A stretch of 64,000 bases of DNA from CBDCYN01 sp965224205 (GCA_965224205.1 CBDCYN010000025.1:62001-126000), one strand, 5' to 3'; shown: positions 17,565 to 27,389, counted from the first letter of the stretch. The notes: generated by a model not told the origin, from the sequence alone. Program-made: numbers and translations.

Positions 17565-17693
17565 TCCTTTCCGGCCAAAGGCCGAAAGAATTCTCTCACA
17601 AAACCTGGATCAATTTTCTAGGAGGGGGTCAGTCCGCTAAGGGCCGCTTATGTATAACAACAGCCCCTCACAAAATCAGCACGAACCAACGAT

Positions 17694-19763
17694 CTAATCC
17701 TCCTCCTCCCGCGGCTGGTACTCCGCGATCACCTGCTGCTGGAGGTGGGCCGGCACCGGGTCGTAGTGGCTGAACTCCATCGTGAAGCTGCCTTGGCCGC
17801 CGGTCACGCTCTTGAGCTGGTTCTGGTAGTTGCTCACCTCGCTTAGCGGCACGAGCGCTTTGATGACGGATTGGTCGCCGGCAAGCATGTCCGTGCCCTG
17901 GATCCGCCCGCGCTTGCCCGATAAATCGCCGGTGATGTCGCCCATGTACTGGTTGGGCACGGTCACCTCGATGTTCACGTACGGCTCGAGCAGGGCCGGC
18001 TTGGCCTTCTGGATCGCGTCTTGGAACGCCCGCTTGCCAGCAGTCACGAACGCGACTTCTTTGGAGTCCACCGGGTGGTGCTTGCCGTCGTAGACCGAGA
18101 CCTTTACATCCTGCATCGGGTAGCCGGCGATGGCGCCCTCTTCGAGGATCTTCCGCACGCCCTTTTCCACGGCGGGGATGAACTGGCTGGGAATCGAGCC
18201 CCCGAAGGTATCGTTGGAGAACTCGAACCCGGCGCCGCGTTCGAGCGGTTCGATCCGCAGGTACACCTCCCCGAACTGTCCGGCCCCGCCGGTTTGTTTC
18301 TTGTGGCGGTGGTGACCCTCGGCCTTGGCGGTGACCGTTTCGCGGTAGGCGATCTTCGGCGGCTTGGTGTCGACCTCAACGTTATAGCGCTTCTTGAGTT
18401 TTTCGAGGATCACACGTAGGTGCAGCTCGCCCATGCCGTGGATCACGGTCTCGTGCGTGGTGGCGTCACGGGTGACCTTAAACGTCGGATCTTCTTCGAT
18501 GAGCTTGGACAGGGCGTCGGCTATTTTCTGCTCGTCGCCGCGCCGCTTGGCTGTGACCGCTAGGCCCGACATCGGCTGGGGGAACGGGATCGGCTTGAGG
18601 CGGATGCGGTCCTCGTCGTGGGATTCATGGAGCACCGCGTCACGGTGGATCTGATCAACCTTCGCCACCGCCGCGATGTCGCCGGGGATCGCCTCGGAGA
18701 CCTCGACGTGGTCCTTGCCCATGAACTTGAACATGTGGCTGATCTTGAACGGCTTCTTGCTGTCGCCGGTCTCGGGGTCGCCCACGTAAAGCTGGGCCCC
18801 GCTGGCGACCTTGCCCTGATGGACCCGGAACGCGCACAGCTTGCCCACGAACGGGTCGATCGTGACCTGGAACACGTGCGATAGATTATGTAGCGAGGGA
18901 TCAGGCTTGGGGGAGTACTGCTCATCGTCACCGGTCGTGAACGGTCGGGGGTTGCCCTCTAGGGGACTCGGGGCGTGGTTGACTATGAACTCGAGCAGCG
19001 CATCGATGCCCACGCACGCCGACGGGTCACCCTCACGCACCGCGGCGGTGAAGCAGATCGGCACCAGGTGCCCTTCACGCATCGCTTTGGTGAACGGTTC
19101 GTGGAGTTGCTCGGGTTTGACTTCACCCTGTTCGAGGTAGGTCTCCATGAGCTGGTCATCGACCTCGACAACCTGATCCACAATTGCGGTGTGGGCGTCG
19201 GCCACGGGACCCAGGTCGCTGTCGCCCTCAGCATTCACGAAGCAGTCAACGACCTTGCTGCAACCCTCAGCGGGCAGATTGATCGGCAGGCATTCTTTCC
19301 CGAACGCGCTCTGTATAGCTTCAATGAGACCCGCGAGGTCGACGTTGTCGTGGTCGATCTTGTTGATCACGATCATGCGGCACAACCGCCGCTGCTTGGC
19401 CTGTTCCATCATCTTCCGCGCTACGGACTCGACCCCGGCCGAGGCGTTGATCACGACCGCGACGGTCTCCACCGCCGGCAGGGCGCACAGGGATTGGCCC
19501 ACGAAATCAGGGTAACCGGGGGTGTCGATGAGGTTGATGTGTTTGCCCTGGAAATCGGCGTGGACGATCGCGTTGTACAGGCTGTGCTGGTGCTCTTTCT
19601 CTTCATCCGTAAAATCGGCGACGGTGTTCTTCTTCTCGATCTGGCCGAGGCTGTGGATCGCTCCGGCTTTGTGGAGAAGGACCTCGGTCAGGCTCGTCTT
19701 GCCGCACCCGGCGTGCCCGACCAGGGCGATGTTACGGATATCCGCGGTAGTGTAGTTGGGCAT
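17694..19763 (-). CDS. elongation factor G-like translational GTPase
   Basis: Translational GTPase of 689 residues related to EF-G. The P-loop is GHAGCGKTSL (residues 16-25) instead of the classical AHIDAGKTT, the DTPGY box is at about residue 80, and NKID follows. Domain II, the domain III/IV region (GEVYLRIEPLERGAGFEF) and domain V (DITGDLSGKRGRIQG) are all present, so the length matches EF-G. The altered P-loop and short switch I identify it as the EF-G-like (FusA2/EF-G2-type) paralogue rather than canonical FusA, which is usually next to rpsL/rpsG. Whether it drives translocation, recycling or a stress role is not visible. AGGAG lies 8 bases before the ATG. Confidence 0.9.
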   Translation of the reverse strand: MPNYTTADIRNIALVGHAGCGKTSLTEVLLHKAGAIHSLGQIEKKNTVADFTDEEKEHQHSLYNAIVHADFQGKHINLIDTPGYPDFVGQSLCALPAVETVAVVINASAGVESVARKMMEQAKQRRLCRMIVINKIDHDNVDLAGLIEAIQSAFGKECLPINLPAEGCSKVVDCFVNAEGDSDLGPVADAHTAIVDQVVEVDDQLMETYLEQGEVKPEQLHEPFTKAMREGHLVPICFTAAVREGDPSACVGIDALLEFIVNHAPSPLEGNPRPFTTGDDEQYSPKPDPSLHNLSHVFQVTIDPFVGKLCAFRVHQGKVASGAQLYVGDPETGDSKKPFKISHMFKFMGKDHVEVSEAIPGDIAAVAKVDQIHRDAVLHESHDEDRIRLKPIPFPQPMSGLAVTAKRRGDEQKIADALSKLIEEDPTFKVTRDATTHETVIHGMGELHLRVILEKLKKRYNVEVDTKPPKIAYRETVTAKAEGHHRHKKQTGGAGQFGEVYLRIEPLERGAGFEFSNDTFGGSIPSQFIPAVEKGVRKILEEGAIAGYPMQDVKVSVYDGKHHPVDSKEVAFVTAGKRAFQDAIQKAKPALLEPYVNIEVTVPNQYMGDITGDLSGKRGRIQGTDMLAGDQSVIKALVPLSEVSNYQNQLKSVTGGQGSFTMEFSHYDPVPAHLQQQVIAEYQPREEED

Positions 19764-19942
19764 TCGTCAGGCTCCTGTCTCTTCGATGATTCTCGCAGGC
19801 CTCACGTTGCTTGCGCGTGGCTGGCCAGTATAGGCCAGGGGTCGAGGCTCGCCAAGCTTCTGAAAAACATCGCGGTGACAGGGTGATGTAGCGCTTCTTT
19901 GGGCCCCACGTACCGCTTTAGCCCCGCGTGAATCACGTGAGG

Positions 19943-22900
19943 CTAAGACGCGTCCTGCCGCCGATTGCCATGCCAGAGGAAATACGCCACGCCTCGAACA
20001 TCGTCCGAGATCAGGATCAGGCTTGGCAAGACCACCAGCACCAGCACCGTGGCCGAGATCAGACCACACGCGATCGAGATCGCCATCGGGATCAGGAACC
20101 TCGCCTGGAACGATTGTTCGAGCAGCAGCGGCGTGAGCCCCAGCACCGTGGTGATCGTCGTCAACAGGATCGCCCGTAACCGAGCCCGCCCGGCAGCGAC
20201 GAGGCTATCGAAGATGTCCTGTCCCCGGTCTCGTTGCTCGTTGTAGAACTTAACCAGGATCAGCGAGTCATTAACCACGATCCCAGTCAGGGCTACGAAC
20301 CCGATCAGACTCAGGAATGTCATGTCGAACCCCAGCAGCAGGTGCCCCCATACGACCCCGATAGTGGAAAACGGCACGACGATGAGCACGACCAGCGGCT
20401 GGGTGTAACTCGAAAACAGCCAAGCCAGGATCACATAGATCATCACCATCGCGGCCATGAACCCCGCCGGCAGGGACTCGAACGCGTCGATCTGCTGCTT
20501 CTGCCGGCCGGAATACTCGATGTGCAGCCCGGGGTAGCGTTGCCGCAGATCCTCGAGATCTAAAGAACCCGTAATCGATTCCGGGCTCACCCCCGGGGCG
20601 GTATAAGCCGAAACAGTCACGGCCCGTTGCCGGTCGATCCGCTTGATCGTCGCGTACGTGGCCCGTTGGCGTAGGTCCGCGATTTCACGCAGCGGCACCG
20701 CCTGTCCTTGGGGGCTGATCAGCCAGCAGTTCTCGACTGCGGTTAGGTTACGTCGCCCCGACTCTTCGAGTCGCACGCGCACATCGATATCTTCCTGCCG
20801 GTCGGCGAACACATGCGCATCGATCCCGAACAGGAACCCGCGCACTTGCTGGGCGACTTGGGCGGTGGTGAACCCCAACGCCGCCGCCCCGGGGCGCAGG
20901 CTGATCTGGACCTCGGCCTGTCCCAGGTCGTGGTCGTCAGCGATGTCGTGCACCCCGCTAAACCCCGCTAACGTCTCCTTGAGTTCGGTCACGACCATCG
21001 CAATCTGTTCGACTTCATCCCCGCGGACTTGTATCGAGATATCCGGCCCCGCCGCCCCGCCGGTCATCTCGGTAAACGCGATCCGCTCGACCTCCTCGAG
21101 GCTGCCGTGGAGCTTTTCGCGGATACTCTCGACCACCCGAGACGACTCACGGTCACGCTCTTCGACTGGGTGCAGTTCAAGGAAGATCTGCGCCACGTGG
21201 GGGGTAAACGCCTCTTCGGCCCCGGTATCGATATCGCTTCGCTGCCCCACGACCGATGAGACGCTGCGGATCTCCGCCTGCGCCACCGCGGCGGCTTCGA
21301 TGCGGGTGACAATCTCGTTGGTCTTTTCGACCGGCGTGCCGATCGGCATGCGTACATCGACAATCACACTCTCTGCGTCATTACTGGGTAGAAACACATA
21401 CCCGATCCGCCCGCCGCGTACCATCCCTACGGTGACGATCAGCGTCGCGATCGCGATCGTGACCGTCACGTACCGCTCGCGTAGCAAGAAGCTCAGGACG
21501 CGGCCATACAGCGGGACGACCCGGTCGAGGACAACATGGTCACGCCACCGCTCGACCCGCTGGACGTACCGCACGAACCGGCCTGGCTTAGCCCGGTCAT
21601 GCTTGGCGAGGCTGTGGCCCATATGGCTAGGCAGGATCAGCACCGATTCGACCAGGCTCATCATCAGGGCGCAGGCGACGACCTGTGGCAAGGCCCCTAA
21701 GAGATCTCCGATCTGACCTCGAATGAACGTTAGCGGCAGGAACGCGACGACCGAAGTGAGCACCGTCGCCACCACAGGCCACAGGACCTGTTCCGTCCCC
21801 GCGACGGCCGCTTGGAGTGCGGGTTGGCCGCGGTCGTGGAGGCTTTGGATATTCTCCGAGACCACGATCGCATCGTCGACGAGCAGCCCCAGCACGACGA
21901 TCAGGCCGAACATGGTCAATAGGTTCAGGGTCACCCCGGTCCAGGTCATGAGCACGAGCGTGCCCATCAACGCGGTGACCAGACCCACGCCTACCCAGAA
22001 CGCCACGCGCCAGTTGAGGAACGCCAGCAGCGTCATAAACACGAGCACCGCCCCGTACTTGGCGTTGCGGACAAGCAGGTCCATCCGCCCCTCGACGAAT
22101 CGGGCGAAATCGGAGCTGCCGGCGATCTTCGCGCCCCGGGGCAGCGGGCGGGTTGAATGCGTACCCAGCTCCCACGCGAGCTGGCGGTCTGACGGGCGCA
22201 CGCGTTCCATGATCCTGTGGCGTTCAAACTCGATCCCGTTGCGGCCTTGGACATACGCCCGAACCATCTCCGCGATGTGGACGATGTCCTGGTTGCCGAC
22301 CTTGAACACCGTTAGCCCCGCGGCGGGTTGGCCGTTGAACCGGTAGAGGATCTCCTCATCAACGAACGACTCGGCGACGCGGGCGATATCCCCGACGTGG
22401 ATCGCGTGGCCCTGAGGATCGGCGCGGACCACGATCTGTCGCACCGCCCGGGCGCGTTCGGCCACGCCCATGGTCCGCACCTTCACGTTGCCCGTGGGGC
22501 TGCGCACCGTGCCGCCGGGGGTATCGACCATCCAGGCCCGGATCGCGTCAGCGACCTGGGGCAGGCTGATGCCGTGCTCGAGCAGGGCTTGGCCTTCGAT
22601 GTCGACGCGCACCTCATGATCCCGCACACCGCTGATGACGGTCTCGCCCATCCCAGGCAGGGTTCTTAGGTCTTCGCGCACCTGCCGGATCGCGGTCTTC
22701 ATCACCGGCTCGTCGAGGTCACCGTACACCATGACCCGGATGACCGGGATCTTGGGCTCGAAGAGGCTGATGCGGATCTCCTCCGATTCATCGGGCAGGT
22801 CGGTGAGGGTGTCGACGGTGCGTTCGATCTCATCCATGGCCTCGTCGGGGTCGACGCCCTCACGGATCTCGACCGTGATCCCACCCCCGCCCTCGGACAG

Positions 22901-23149
22901 CACAGACCGAAGTTCTTCGACCTCGTCGAGGTCCGCCAGCTTGTCTTCGATCTTGATCGCCAAACCCTCCTCGACTTCGCTGGGCGTGGCCCCGGGGTAT
23001 TCAAGAGACAGCTGGACCTGGTCCGGATCGGTTTCGGGGAAGAACTCCCGGCGTAGCTGTAGCCCAGAGAAGATCCCCGCCAAAAGGATCGCGATCATCA
23101 ACAGGTTGACCGGCACCGGCTTGTTGACAGCAAACCGGGCGATGCTCAC
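19943..23149 (-). CDS. RND-family efflux transporter permease
   Basis: Inner-membrane proton-driven transporter of 1068 residues in the AcrB/HAE1 superfamily. It shows the N-terminal TM1 (PVPVNLLMIAILLAGIFSGL), the porter domain start (YPGATPSEVEEGLAIKIED), and TM4 with the proton-relay aspartates (VLGLLVDDAIVVSENI). The second half repeats the layout, with LIGFVALTGIVVNDSLILV at TM10 and a final TM near the C-terminus. It overlaps the adaptor gene upstream by ATGA at 23149-23146, so the two are translationally coupled. No outer-membrane TolC-type gene is adjacent. The substrate is not predictable; drugs, lipids or metals are possible. Confidence 0.93.
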   Translation of the reverse strand: MSIARFAVNKPVPVNLLMIAILLAGIFSGLQLRREFFPETDPDQVQLSLEYPGATPSEVEEGLAIKIEDKLADLDEVEELRSVLSEGGGGITVEIREGVDPDEAMDEIERTVDTLTDLPDESEEIRISLFEPKIPVIRVMVYGDLDEPVMKTAIRQVREDLRTLPGMGETVISGVRDHEVRVDIEGQALLEHGISLPQVADAIRAWMVDTPGGTVRSPTGNVKVRTMGVAERARAVRQIVVRADPQGHAIHVGDIARVAESFVDEEILYRFNGQPAAGLTVFKVGNQDIVHIAEMVRAYVQGRNGIEFERHRIMERVRPSDRQLAWELGTHSTRPLPRGAKIAGSSDFARFVEGRMDLLVRNAKYGAVLVFMTLLAFLNWRVAFWVGVGLVTALMGTLVLMTWTGVTLNLLTMFGLIVVLGLLVDDAIVVSENIQSLHDRGQPALQAAVAGTEQVLWPVVATVLTSVVAFLPLTFIRGQIGDLLGALPQVVACALMMSLVESVLILPSHMGHSLAKHDRAKPGRFVRYVQRVERWRDHVVLDRVVPLYGRVLSFLLRERYVTVTIAIATLIVTVGMVRGGRIGYVFLPSNDAESVIVDVRMPIGTPVEKTNEIVTRIEAAAVAQAEIRSVSSVVGQRSDIDTGAEEAFTPHVAQIFLELHPVEERDRESSRVVESIREKLHGSLEEVERIAFTEMTGGAAGPDISIQVRGDEVEQIAMVVTELKETLAGFSGVHDIADDHDLGQAEVQISLRPGAAALGFTTAQVAQQVRGFLFGIDAHVFADRQEDIDVRVRLEESGRRNLTAVENCWLISPQGQAVPLREIADLRQRATYATIKRIDRQRAVTVSAYTAPGVSPESITGSLDLEDLRQRYPGLHIEYSGRQKQQIDAFESLPAGFMAAMVMIYVILAWLFSSYTQPLVVLIVVPFSTIGVVWGHLLLGFDMTFLSLIGFVALTGIVVNDSLILVKFYNEQRDRGQDIFDSLVAAGRARLRAILLTTITTVLGLTPLLLEQSFQARFLIPMAISIACGLISATVLVLVVLPSLILISDDVRGVAYFLWHGNRRQDAS

Positions 23150-24528
23150 GGCTCAGACCCTCCGCCAGTCCCTTGTGAAAGAGACCGCGCCGCCGCGGGT
23201 GCCAAAGGAGTGACGATGATGGGGTCGACCTCCTGCCCATCGACCAGCGACGCCGAGGCGTTGATCACGACCAGCACGTCGTCGGCTAGGGGTGTTCTGA
23301 GCACCGCCCACTGTTCGTCAGCCACGCCCAGCTGCGGAAAAATGCCCTGGAGGGTGTAGTCGATCTCCACGGGCTGGCTTCGGATCACGCCCGCGTCGAC
23401 GGTGATGACCCGCCCCTCGTTGAGCGACCGCCGCGGGACGATCAAACGCGGCCGGGTCACGCCGCCGGAAGTTATCCCGGTCAGGAACAGCCCGGGTGAC
23501 AGGTGACTTGGCGTTGTGTCTTGGGGATCATTTTCACGCTCATTTTCATGCTCACGGGGTTGATTGACCTCGACGAACACGGTCATGGTTCTGGTCGTGG
23601 GGTCGTCTTCCGGGGCTACCCGCGCCACCCGGGCCCGCCAGGTCTGATCACGGCGGCTGGATGTGGTCAGTTCGACCGGGTCACCGACCGTGACATCGGC
23701 TCTGGCCGCCGCTGGTAGACGTATCGGGACTTCGATACGAGATAGATCCACGACTCGGGCGATCTGTTGCCCGGCGGTCACATTCTCACCTTCCTCGATC
23801 TCCACCGACTGCAAGACCCCCGTGATCGGGCTGGTGATCTTGCACCGTTGCAGCTGTAGTTCGGCTAGTTTTAGCTGCGCGGTTCTGGAGGCGAGTTGAG
23901 CGGTGAGCTGCCGGCGGCGCGGCTCTAGCTGTTGAAGGGATTGCTGGGTTTGGACCCGGATGCGCTGGGCGGCGATCAGCACTCGCTTGGTGCGGTCGAT
24001 CTCCTGTTCATGAGCGGCTCCGCGTGCCTGTAGTTTCTCTATGCGTTGTAGCTCGCTGGTGGCCAGAGCGACGTCTTCGGTGTCGAGTTGGAGCTGATCG
24101 GTGACGCGCTGCTGCTCGACGTCGATCATCACCAGCTGGGCTTCGAGGTCGGCGATGTCGTGTTGGGCGATATCGGCTTGCTGGCGGAAATCGCTGTCGT
24201 CGAGCTGGGCTAGGAGTTGACCGCGTTCGACCACAGCCCCGGCGAGGATCGTGTCGGGGATGTGCGTGACCGTCGCGGTGACGCGCGAGGGGACCTGCGC
24301 GGAGGTGAGTGCCTCAGCGGTGCCGTAGCCCGACCACTGTTTGCCGACAGGGACTTGCTGGGCACGGAATACGACCACCCGGCGGGCGGACCGCGGCGAT
24401 TCGTCTCGCTCCACAACAGGGGCAGTGGCGATCAGCGCGCGGCTGACCCACCCGGCCATCAGGAGGACCGCCAAGACGAGAAGCAGCCTTGTGGAGACCG
24501 CGATCAGGCGTTGTCGAGGTTGGCTCAT
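23146..24528 (-). CDS. RND efflux periplasmic adaptor subunit (membrane fusion protein)
   Basis: Adaptor of 460 residues that links the RND permease to an outer-membrane channel. It has an N-terminal membrane anchor (LIAVSTRLLLVLAVLLMAGW), a biotinyl-lipoyl-like half (PDTILAGAVVERGQLLAQLD), a long alpha-helical hairpin rich in Q, L and E (about residues 95-205), the second lipoyl half (ITSPITGVLQSVEIEEGENV) and a beta-barrel. The start was set at ATG 24528; the frame extends to a TTG at 24615 but that leader lacks family support. It forms an operon with the permease (4-bp overlap). Confidence 0.88.
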   Translation of the reverse strand: MSQPRQRLIAVSTRLLLVLAVLLMAGWVSRALIATAPVVERDESPRSARRVVVFRAQQVPVGKQWSGYGTAEALTSAQVPSRVTATVTHIPDTILAGAVVERGQLLAQLDDSDFRQQADIAQHDIADLEAQLVMIDVEQQRVTDQLQLDTEDVALATSELQRIEKLQARGAAHEQEIDRTKRVLIAAQRIRVQTQQSLQQLEPRRRQLTAQLASRTAQLKLAELQLQRCKITSPITGVLQSVEIEEGENVTAGQQIARVVDLSRIEVPIRLPAAARADVTVGDPVELTTSSRRDQTWRARVARVAPEDDPTTRTMTVFVEVNQPREHENERENDPQDTTPSHLSPGLFLTGITSGGVTRPRLIVPRRSLNEGRVITVDAGVIRSQPVEIDYTLQGIFPQLGVADEQWAVLRTPLADDVLVVINASASLVDGQEVDPIIVTPLAPAAARSLSQGTGGGSEP

Positions 24529-25033
24529 CAGCGAAGTCTTAAGGTTGGATGATGTGTCCAGGTTCTTGCATACGGTCAGCTCGGACAATTCGCTCCGGGA
24601 GGGTGTATTGTTCAAGATCCGTATCTTACGTCACTTCGATCACCACGTATCAATCCCCGCGTCGGCGGCGTTCTAACTCCCGAGCAGGATCATGCGGCCA
24701 TGAGCCTGCGACAGCGTCACCGATCATGCTGGCCGCGAAACGAGGGGTGCGTCCAGGGTTGGATTTCAAAAAGCAGAAAAAAGACAAGGTGAACCGCGAC
24801 CGCTAGGCAGCGGGCAGACATGCCTTCGGTAGGGACAGACTCTCTTGAGGAACCACGCCCTGTCATGGGCGCACGGCTTGTCCCACATCGGGTCCCATAA
24901 TGCCCGGGCGGTGATCCGATCAAGGAATCAGCCCGATGATAGAGATGATCTACCCATCCCGGATAAAATGACGGCGTGAATCTTATACGCGACATGATGA
25001 TCTCCGGGGCCGACGGGAGCGGCGACACGGTAC
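24529..25033. other. intergenic stretch without a recognisable gene
   Basis: About 500 bases between the divergent adaptor and flagellin genes. Frames on both strands are short and resemble no family. It probably holds the adaptor promoter; no clear promoter motif was found. Confidence 0.5.
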
Positions 25034-25143
25034 ATTATTGATCTTTGAATTGTTGACTTAATTCCGAGGCTTGCCAGCAGATGGGTTTTTCAGGACCGAG
25101 CTAACTCCAGAGCAGTTAAGTCAACAATTCAAAGATCAATAAT
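25034..25143. repeat. 28-bp perfect inverted repeat upstream of flagellin
   Basis: Arms at 25034-25061 and 25116-25143 are exact reverse complements (outer part ATTATTGATCTTTGAATTGT). The spacer is 54 bp. The right arm ends 48 bp before the flagellin start codon. The left arm contains TTGACT at 25052-25057, a possible -35 box. It could be a cruciform, an attenuator, recombinase sites or a relic transposon. Confidence 0.85.
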
Positions 25144-25191
25144 ACGCCATGCGTATACACCCGCTGTGGTGGGTCTGGCAGGAACTCTCCG

Positions 25192-26379
25192 ATGAGCCGG
25201 ATCGACTTCGACTTCAACCCGCTGCACCGGATCGTGCGTGAGCACGACCGGCGGGTCTCCAACTCCTTGGTGCGTCTTAGCACTGGGCTGCGGATCAACC
25301 GTGCCGCTGATGACCCGTCGGGGCTGATCGCCAGCGAGAAATTGCGGGCCGATTCACGGGCGATCTCGGCGGCGATCCAGAACACCGAGCGGGCGGGCCT
25401 CGTGCTCAACATCGCCGAGGGCGGCCTGGCGGAGATCTCCAACCTGCTGATTGAAGCCCAAGGCCTGATCGTCGCCACCGCCAACGACGCCGGCCTCAGT
25501 TCTGAACAGAAGCGGGCCAATCAGCTCCAGCTCGAATCGATCCTCGAAGCGGTTGACCTGATCGCCGGGTCCACCTCGTTCCAGGGCAAGAAGCTGCTCG
25601 ACGGCAGTTACGACGGGGTCAGCTTCGCGTTGGGGCCCGACCCGGAGGACGGCAAAGCCCAGCTGTCGATCCCGGAGGTCTCCGCCGAAGCGCTGGGCTT
25701 GGACCCGTTACGGTCCGCGACGACGACCGATGTCATCGATGCCGATCACAATACCCGTGAACGCCTCGTCACCGCTGCGAACCGGATCGCTGACCTGACC
25801 GGGGAGTCGGACGGCTCGGCGTTTTCGCTATTCGTCACTGCTACCGACCTGATCGAGCAGCACGGTGGCGATCTCGACGCCGCCAAGAGCGCCGCGGCGC
25901 AGGCTGGGTCGGGGCCTGATTCTGGGTTTCTCGGGTTGGCCTCAAAACTGGTCGAACTCGTCGAGGGTGATACGGCCGACGCCCAAGAAGCGATCGATCT
26001 CGTCGCCGGGTTTATCGATCTAACCGGTCACGATCCAGACGAAGGCAAGATCATCTTCGCCCAGGCCATCAAGCTGGGGCATGCCGATCTCATCGACGGC
26101 GACCTGGGGCTGGCCCAGACGATCATCGACCGGGCGCTGGAGGGGGTCAACGGGTTGAGGGCCCGGGTCGGGGCTTTCCAGAAGGATACCGTCGCGACGA
26201 CGCTGGCTAGCCTGCGGGTGGCGTTAGAGAATATCCTGGCCGCTGAAAGCGCGATCCGCGACACCGACTTTGCGCAGGAGCTCGCCGAGCTGACCCGCCA
26301 CCAGATCCTCGCCTCAGCCGGTCGTGAAGCAATCAAGATCTCGGACGCGAACACCGCGAATATCTTGAAGCTAATCTGA
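25192..26379 (+). CDS. flagellin
   Basis: Structural subunit of the flagellar filament, 395 residues. The N-terminal D0/D1 region is canonical: SLVRLSTGLRINRAADDPSG with LIASEKLRAD. The C-terminal D1/D0 region is also canonical: ALENILAAESAIRDTDFAQE and the final SDANTANILKLI. The middle (about residues 185-320) is unlike typical variable domains: it is predicted helical and acidic, with alanine-rich and aspartate-rich segments, so the outer domain may be unusual. Shine-Dalgarno AGGAA lies 8 bases upstream of ATG. No other flagellar gene is in the window, so it is a lone filament gene behind a large inverted repeat. Confidence 0.92.
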   Translation: MSRIDFDFNPLHRIVREHDRRVSNSLVRLSTGLRINRAADDPSGLIASEKLRADSRAISAAIQNTERAGLVLNIAEGGLAEISNLLIEAQGLIVATANDAGLSSEQKRANQLQLESILEAVDLIAGSTSFQGKKLLDGSYDGVSFALGPDPEDGKAQLSIPEVSAEALGLDPLRSATTTDVIDADHNTRERLVTAANRIADLTGESDGSAFSLFVTATDLIEQHGGDLDAAKSAAAQAGSGPDSGFLGLASKLVELVEGDTADAQEAIDLVAGFIDLTGHDPDEGKIIFAQAIKLGHADLIDGDLGLAQTIIDRALEGVNGLRARVGAFQKDTVATTLASLRVALENILAAESAIRDTDFAQELAELTRHQILASAGREAIKISDANTANILKLI

Positions 26380-26431
26380 GCCTGGGGGCAAGGTTCACGG
26401 GGAGGCTGTGGTCCCGCTGTAGGTGCTGCGG

Positions 26432-26520
26432 TTTGGGGGGTGGAAAGGATCATTGAACTTGTTGATTCAGTTATCCTTTTCCGATACCGCACAGCTTACT
26501 GCGGGGAGGATCATTGATCG
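26432..26520. repeat. hairpin and degenerate repeat downstream of flagellin
   Basis: GGAAAGGAT (26439-26447) pairs with ATCCTTTTCC (26473-26482). Inside it, GATCATTGAACTTGTTGATT is similar to the inverted-repeat arm upstream of flagellin (GATCTTTGAATTGTTGACTT). A further GGATCATTGATCG follows near 26507. It may serve as a flagellin terminator. No gene is seen between 26380 and 26774. Confidence 0.5.
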
Positions 26521-26655
26521 TTTTCTAAGCGTCAAAGCACGTGCTGAATGTCAACCGCCGCGTCAAGGATAATGAACCTTTGAAAAATCCGAATTTACTT
26601 CACAAAATTCGTGTTGGTGATAACTGCACCGATCTTGGGGCCTTTGTGATAAGAT

Positions 26656-26686
26656 AAAAAACCCGGTCAGCGTTTAGCCAACCGGG
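26656..26686 (-). terminator. rho-independent terminator of the CHRD PEP-CTERM gene
   Basis: On the minus strand CCCGGT..GC and GC..ACCGGG form a stem (26686-26662) with a GTTTA-type loop, followed by six T residues (complement of 26656-26661). It lies about 90 bp after the stop at 26775. Confidence 0.8.
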
Positions 26687-26774
26687 CTCTTACGCCCCTC
26701 CGCCCCGGTATCTCTTAAAGAATCGTGGATACGCGATACGCCGTGCGACCGTGACCCGCCGCCGCGGCCTGGGG

Positions 26775-27389
26775 TCATCCCCGCCGTTGCTGGCGACGAC
26801 CCGCTGCCCGAGAGAAGATCGCCGAAACGCCCAACCCGATCCAGGCCAGCGATGTGGGTTCAGGGATCGGCAAGCCAAGGTTGCCTCGGATCTCGCCCAT
26901 CGGGAACTGGGTCGTGTGAACGTTTACATAGGCGAAACCCGCCTCCATAATGGCGATAATGTGTTTGGGTTTAAAACTCGGGGCCACACCCGGGAAGTCG
27001 TGATCGAGGATCTTCACGAGGACACGATTGCTGTCCATCAACGTGTCGTTGTGGCCGTCGAGGCCCGCGTCGGCGACCTCTTGAGCGGAGTTGAAGTACT
27101 CCACGAGATGTTGCCCGTTACTCTCATCCTCGGTGGCGGGTCCATGGATGTGCAGTTTCGTCAGCGACCCCAGTAGGTTCGACCAAGAGATCTCCACGGT
27201 GATCGTCTCCGCGTCGGTATCGACCACGACATGGCCCTGCCCGCTGCCGTCGCTGGCTGACGTATCGGCGTTCTTGACCTGCTCGGGGGTGATGGCGAAC
27301 CGCCACTCAAGGATCTCGGCACCGGCCTGGGTCGCGATCGATAACGCGGCGCAGGCCGCCACGCCGGCCATAACACGAACTCTTGTCAT
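26775..27389 (-). CDS. CHRD-domain PEP-CTERM exported protein
   Basis: Predicted secreted protein of 204 residues. Signal peptide (VMAGVAACAALSIATQAGA), then a CHRD domain (about 45-170) with its typical strands: ITVEISWSNLLGSLTKLHIH with GPA, and FAYVNVHTTQFPMGEIRGNL. The tail is PEP-CTERM (IPEPTSLAWIGLGVSAIF, then arginines). CHRD domains are named from chordin; in bacteria they are extracellular and of unknown role. Start supported by AAGGAGGGAG upstream of ATG 27389. It is monocistronic with its own terminator. Confidence 0.9.
   Translation of the reverse strand: MTRVRVMAGVAACAALSIATQAGAEILEWRFAITPEQVKNADTSASDGSGQGHVVVDTDAETITVEISWSNLLGSLTKLHIHGPATEDESNGQHLVEYFNSAQEVADAGLDGHNDTLMDSNRVLVKILDHDFPGVAPSFKPKHIIAIMEAGFAYVNVHTTQFPMGEIRGNLGLPIPEPTSLAWIGLGVSAIFSRAAGRRQQRRG

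Larger units (their letters stand above)
16307..17631 (-). mobile_element. IS3-family insertion sequence, complete
   Basis: The element is 1325 bp with 10-bp perfect terminal inverted repeats TGACCCCCTC (16307-16316 and complement of 17622-17631). It carries orfA and orfB in the minus orientation. The flanking bases do not show a clear 3-4 bp target duplication (ATCT on the left, GTCC on the right), consistent with a deletion beside the insertion site. Confidence 0.88.

Noticed and set aside
24717..25028. 103-residue minus-strand frame between the efflux adaptor and flagellin
   Set aside because: No family resemblance, no ribosome binding site and irregular composition; judged non-coding.
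26444..26515. Similarity of GATCATTGA near flagellin to the IS21 terminal repeats at 61581-61623
   Set aside because: Only nine bases match and the IS21 repeat continues differently; coincidence is the simpler explanation.
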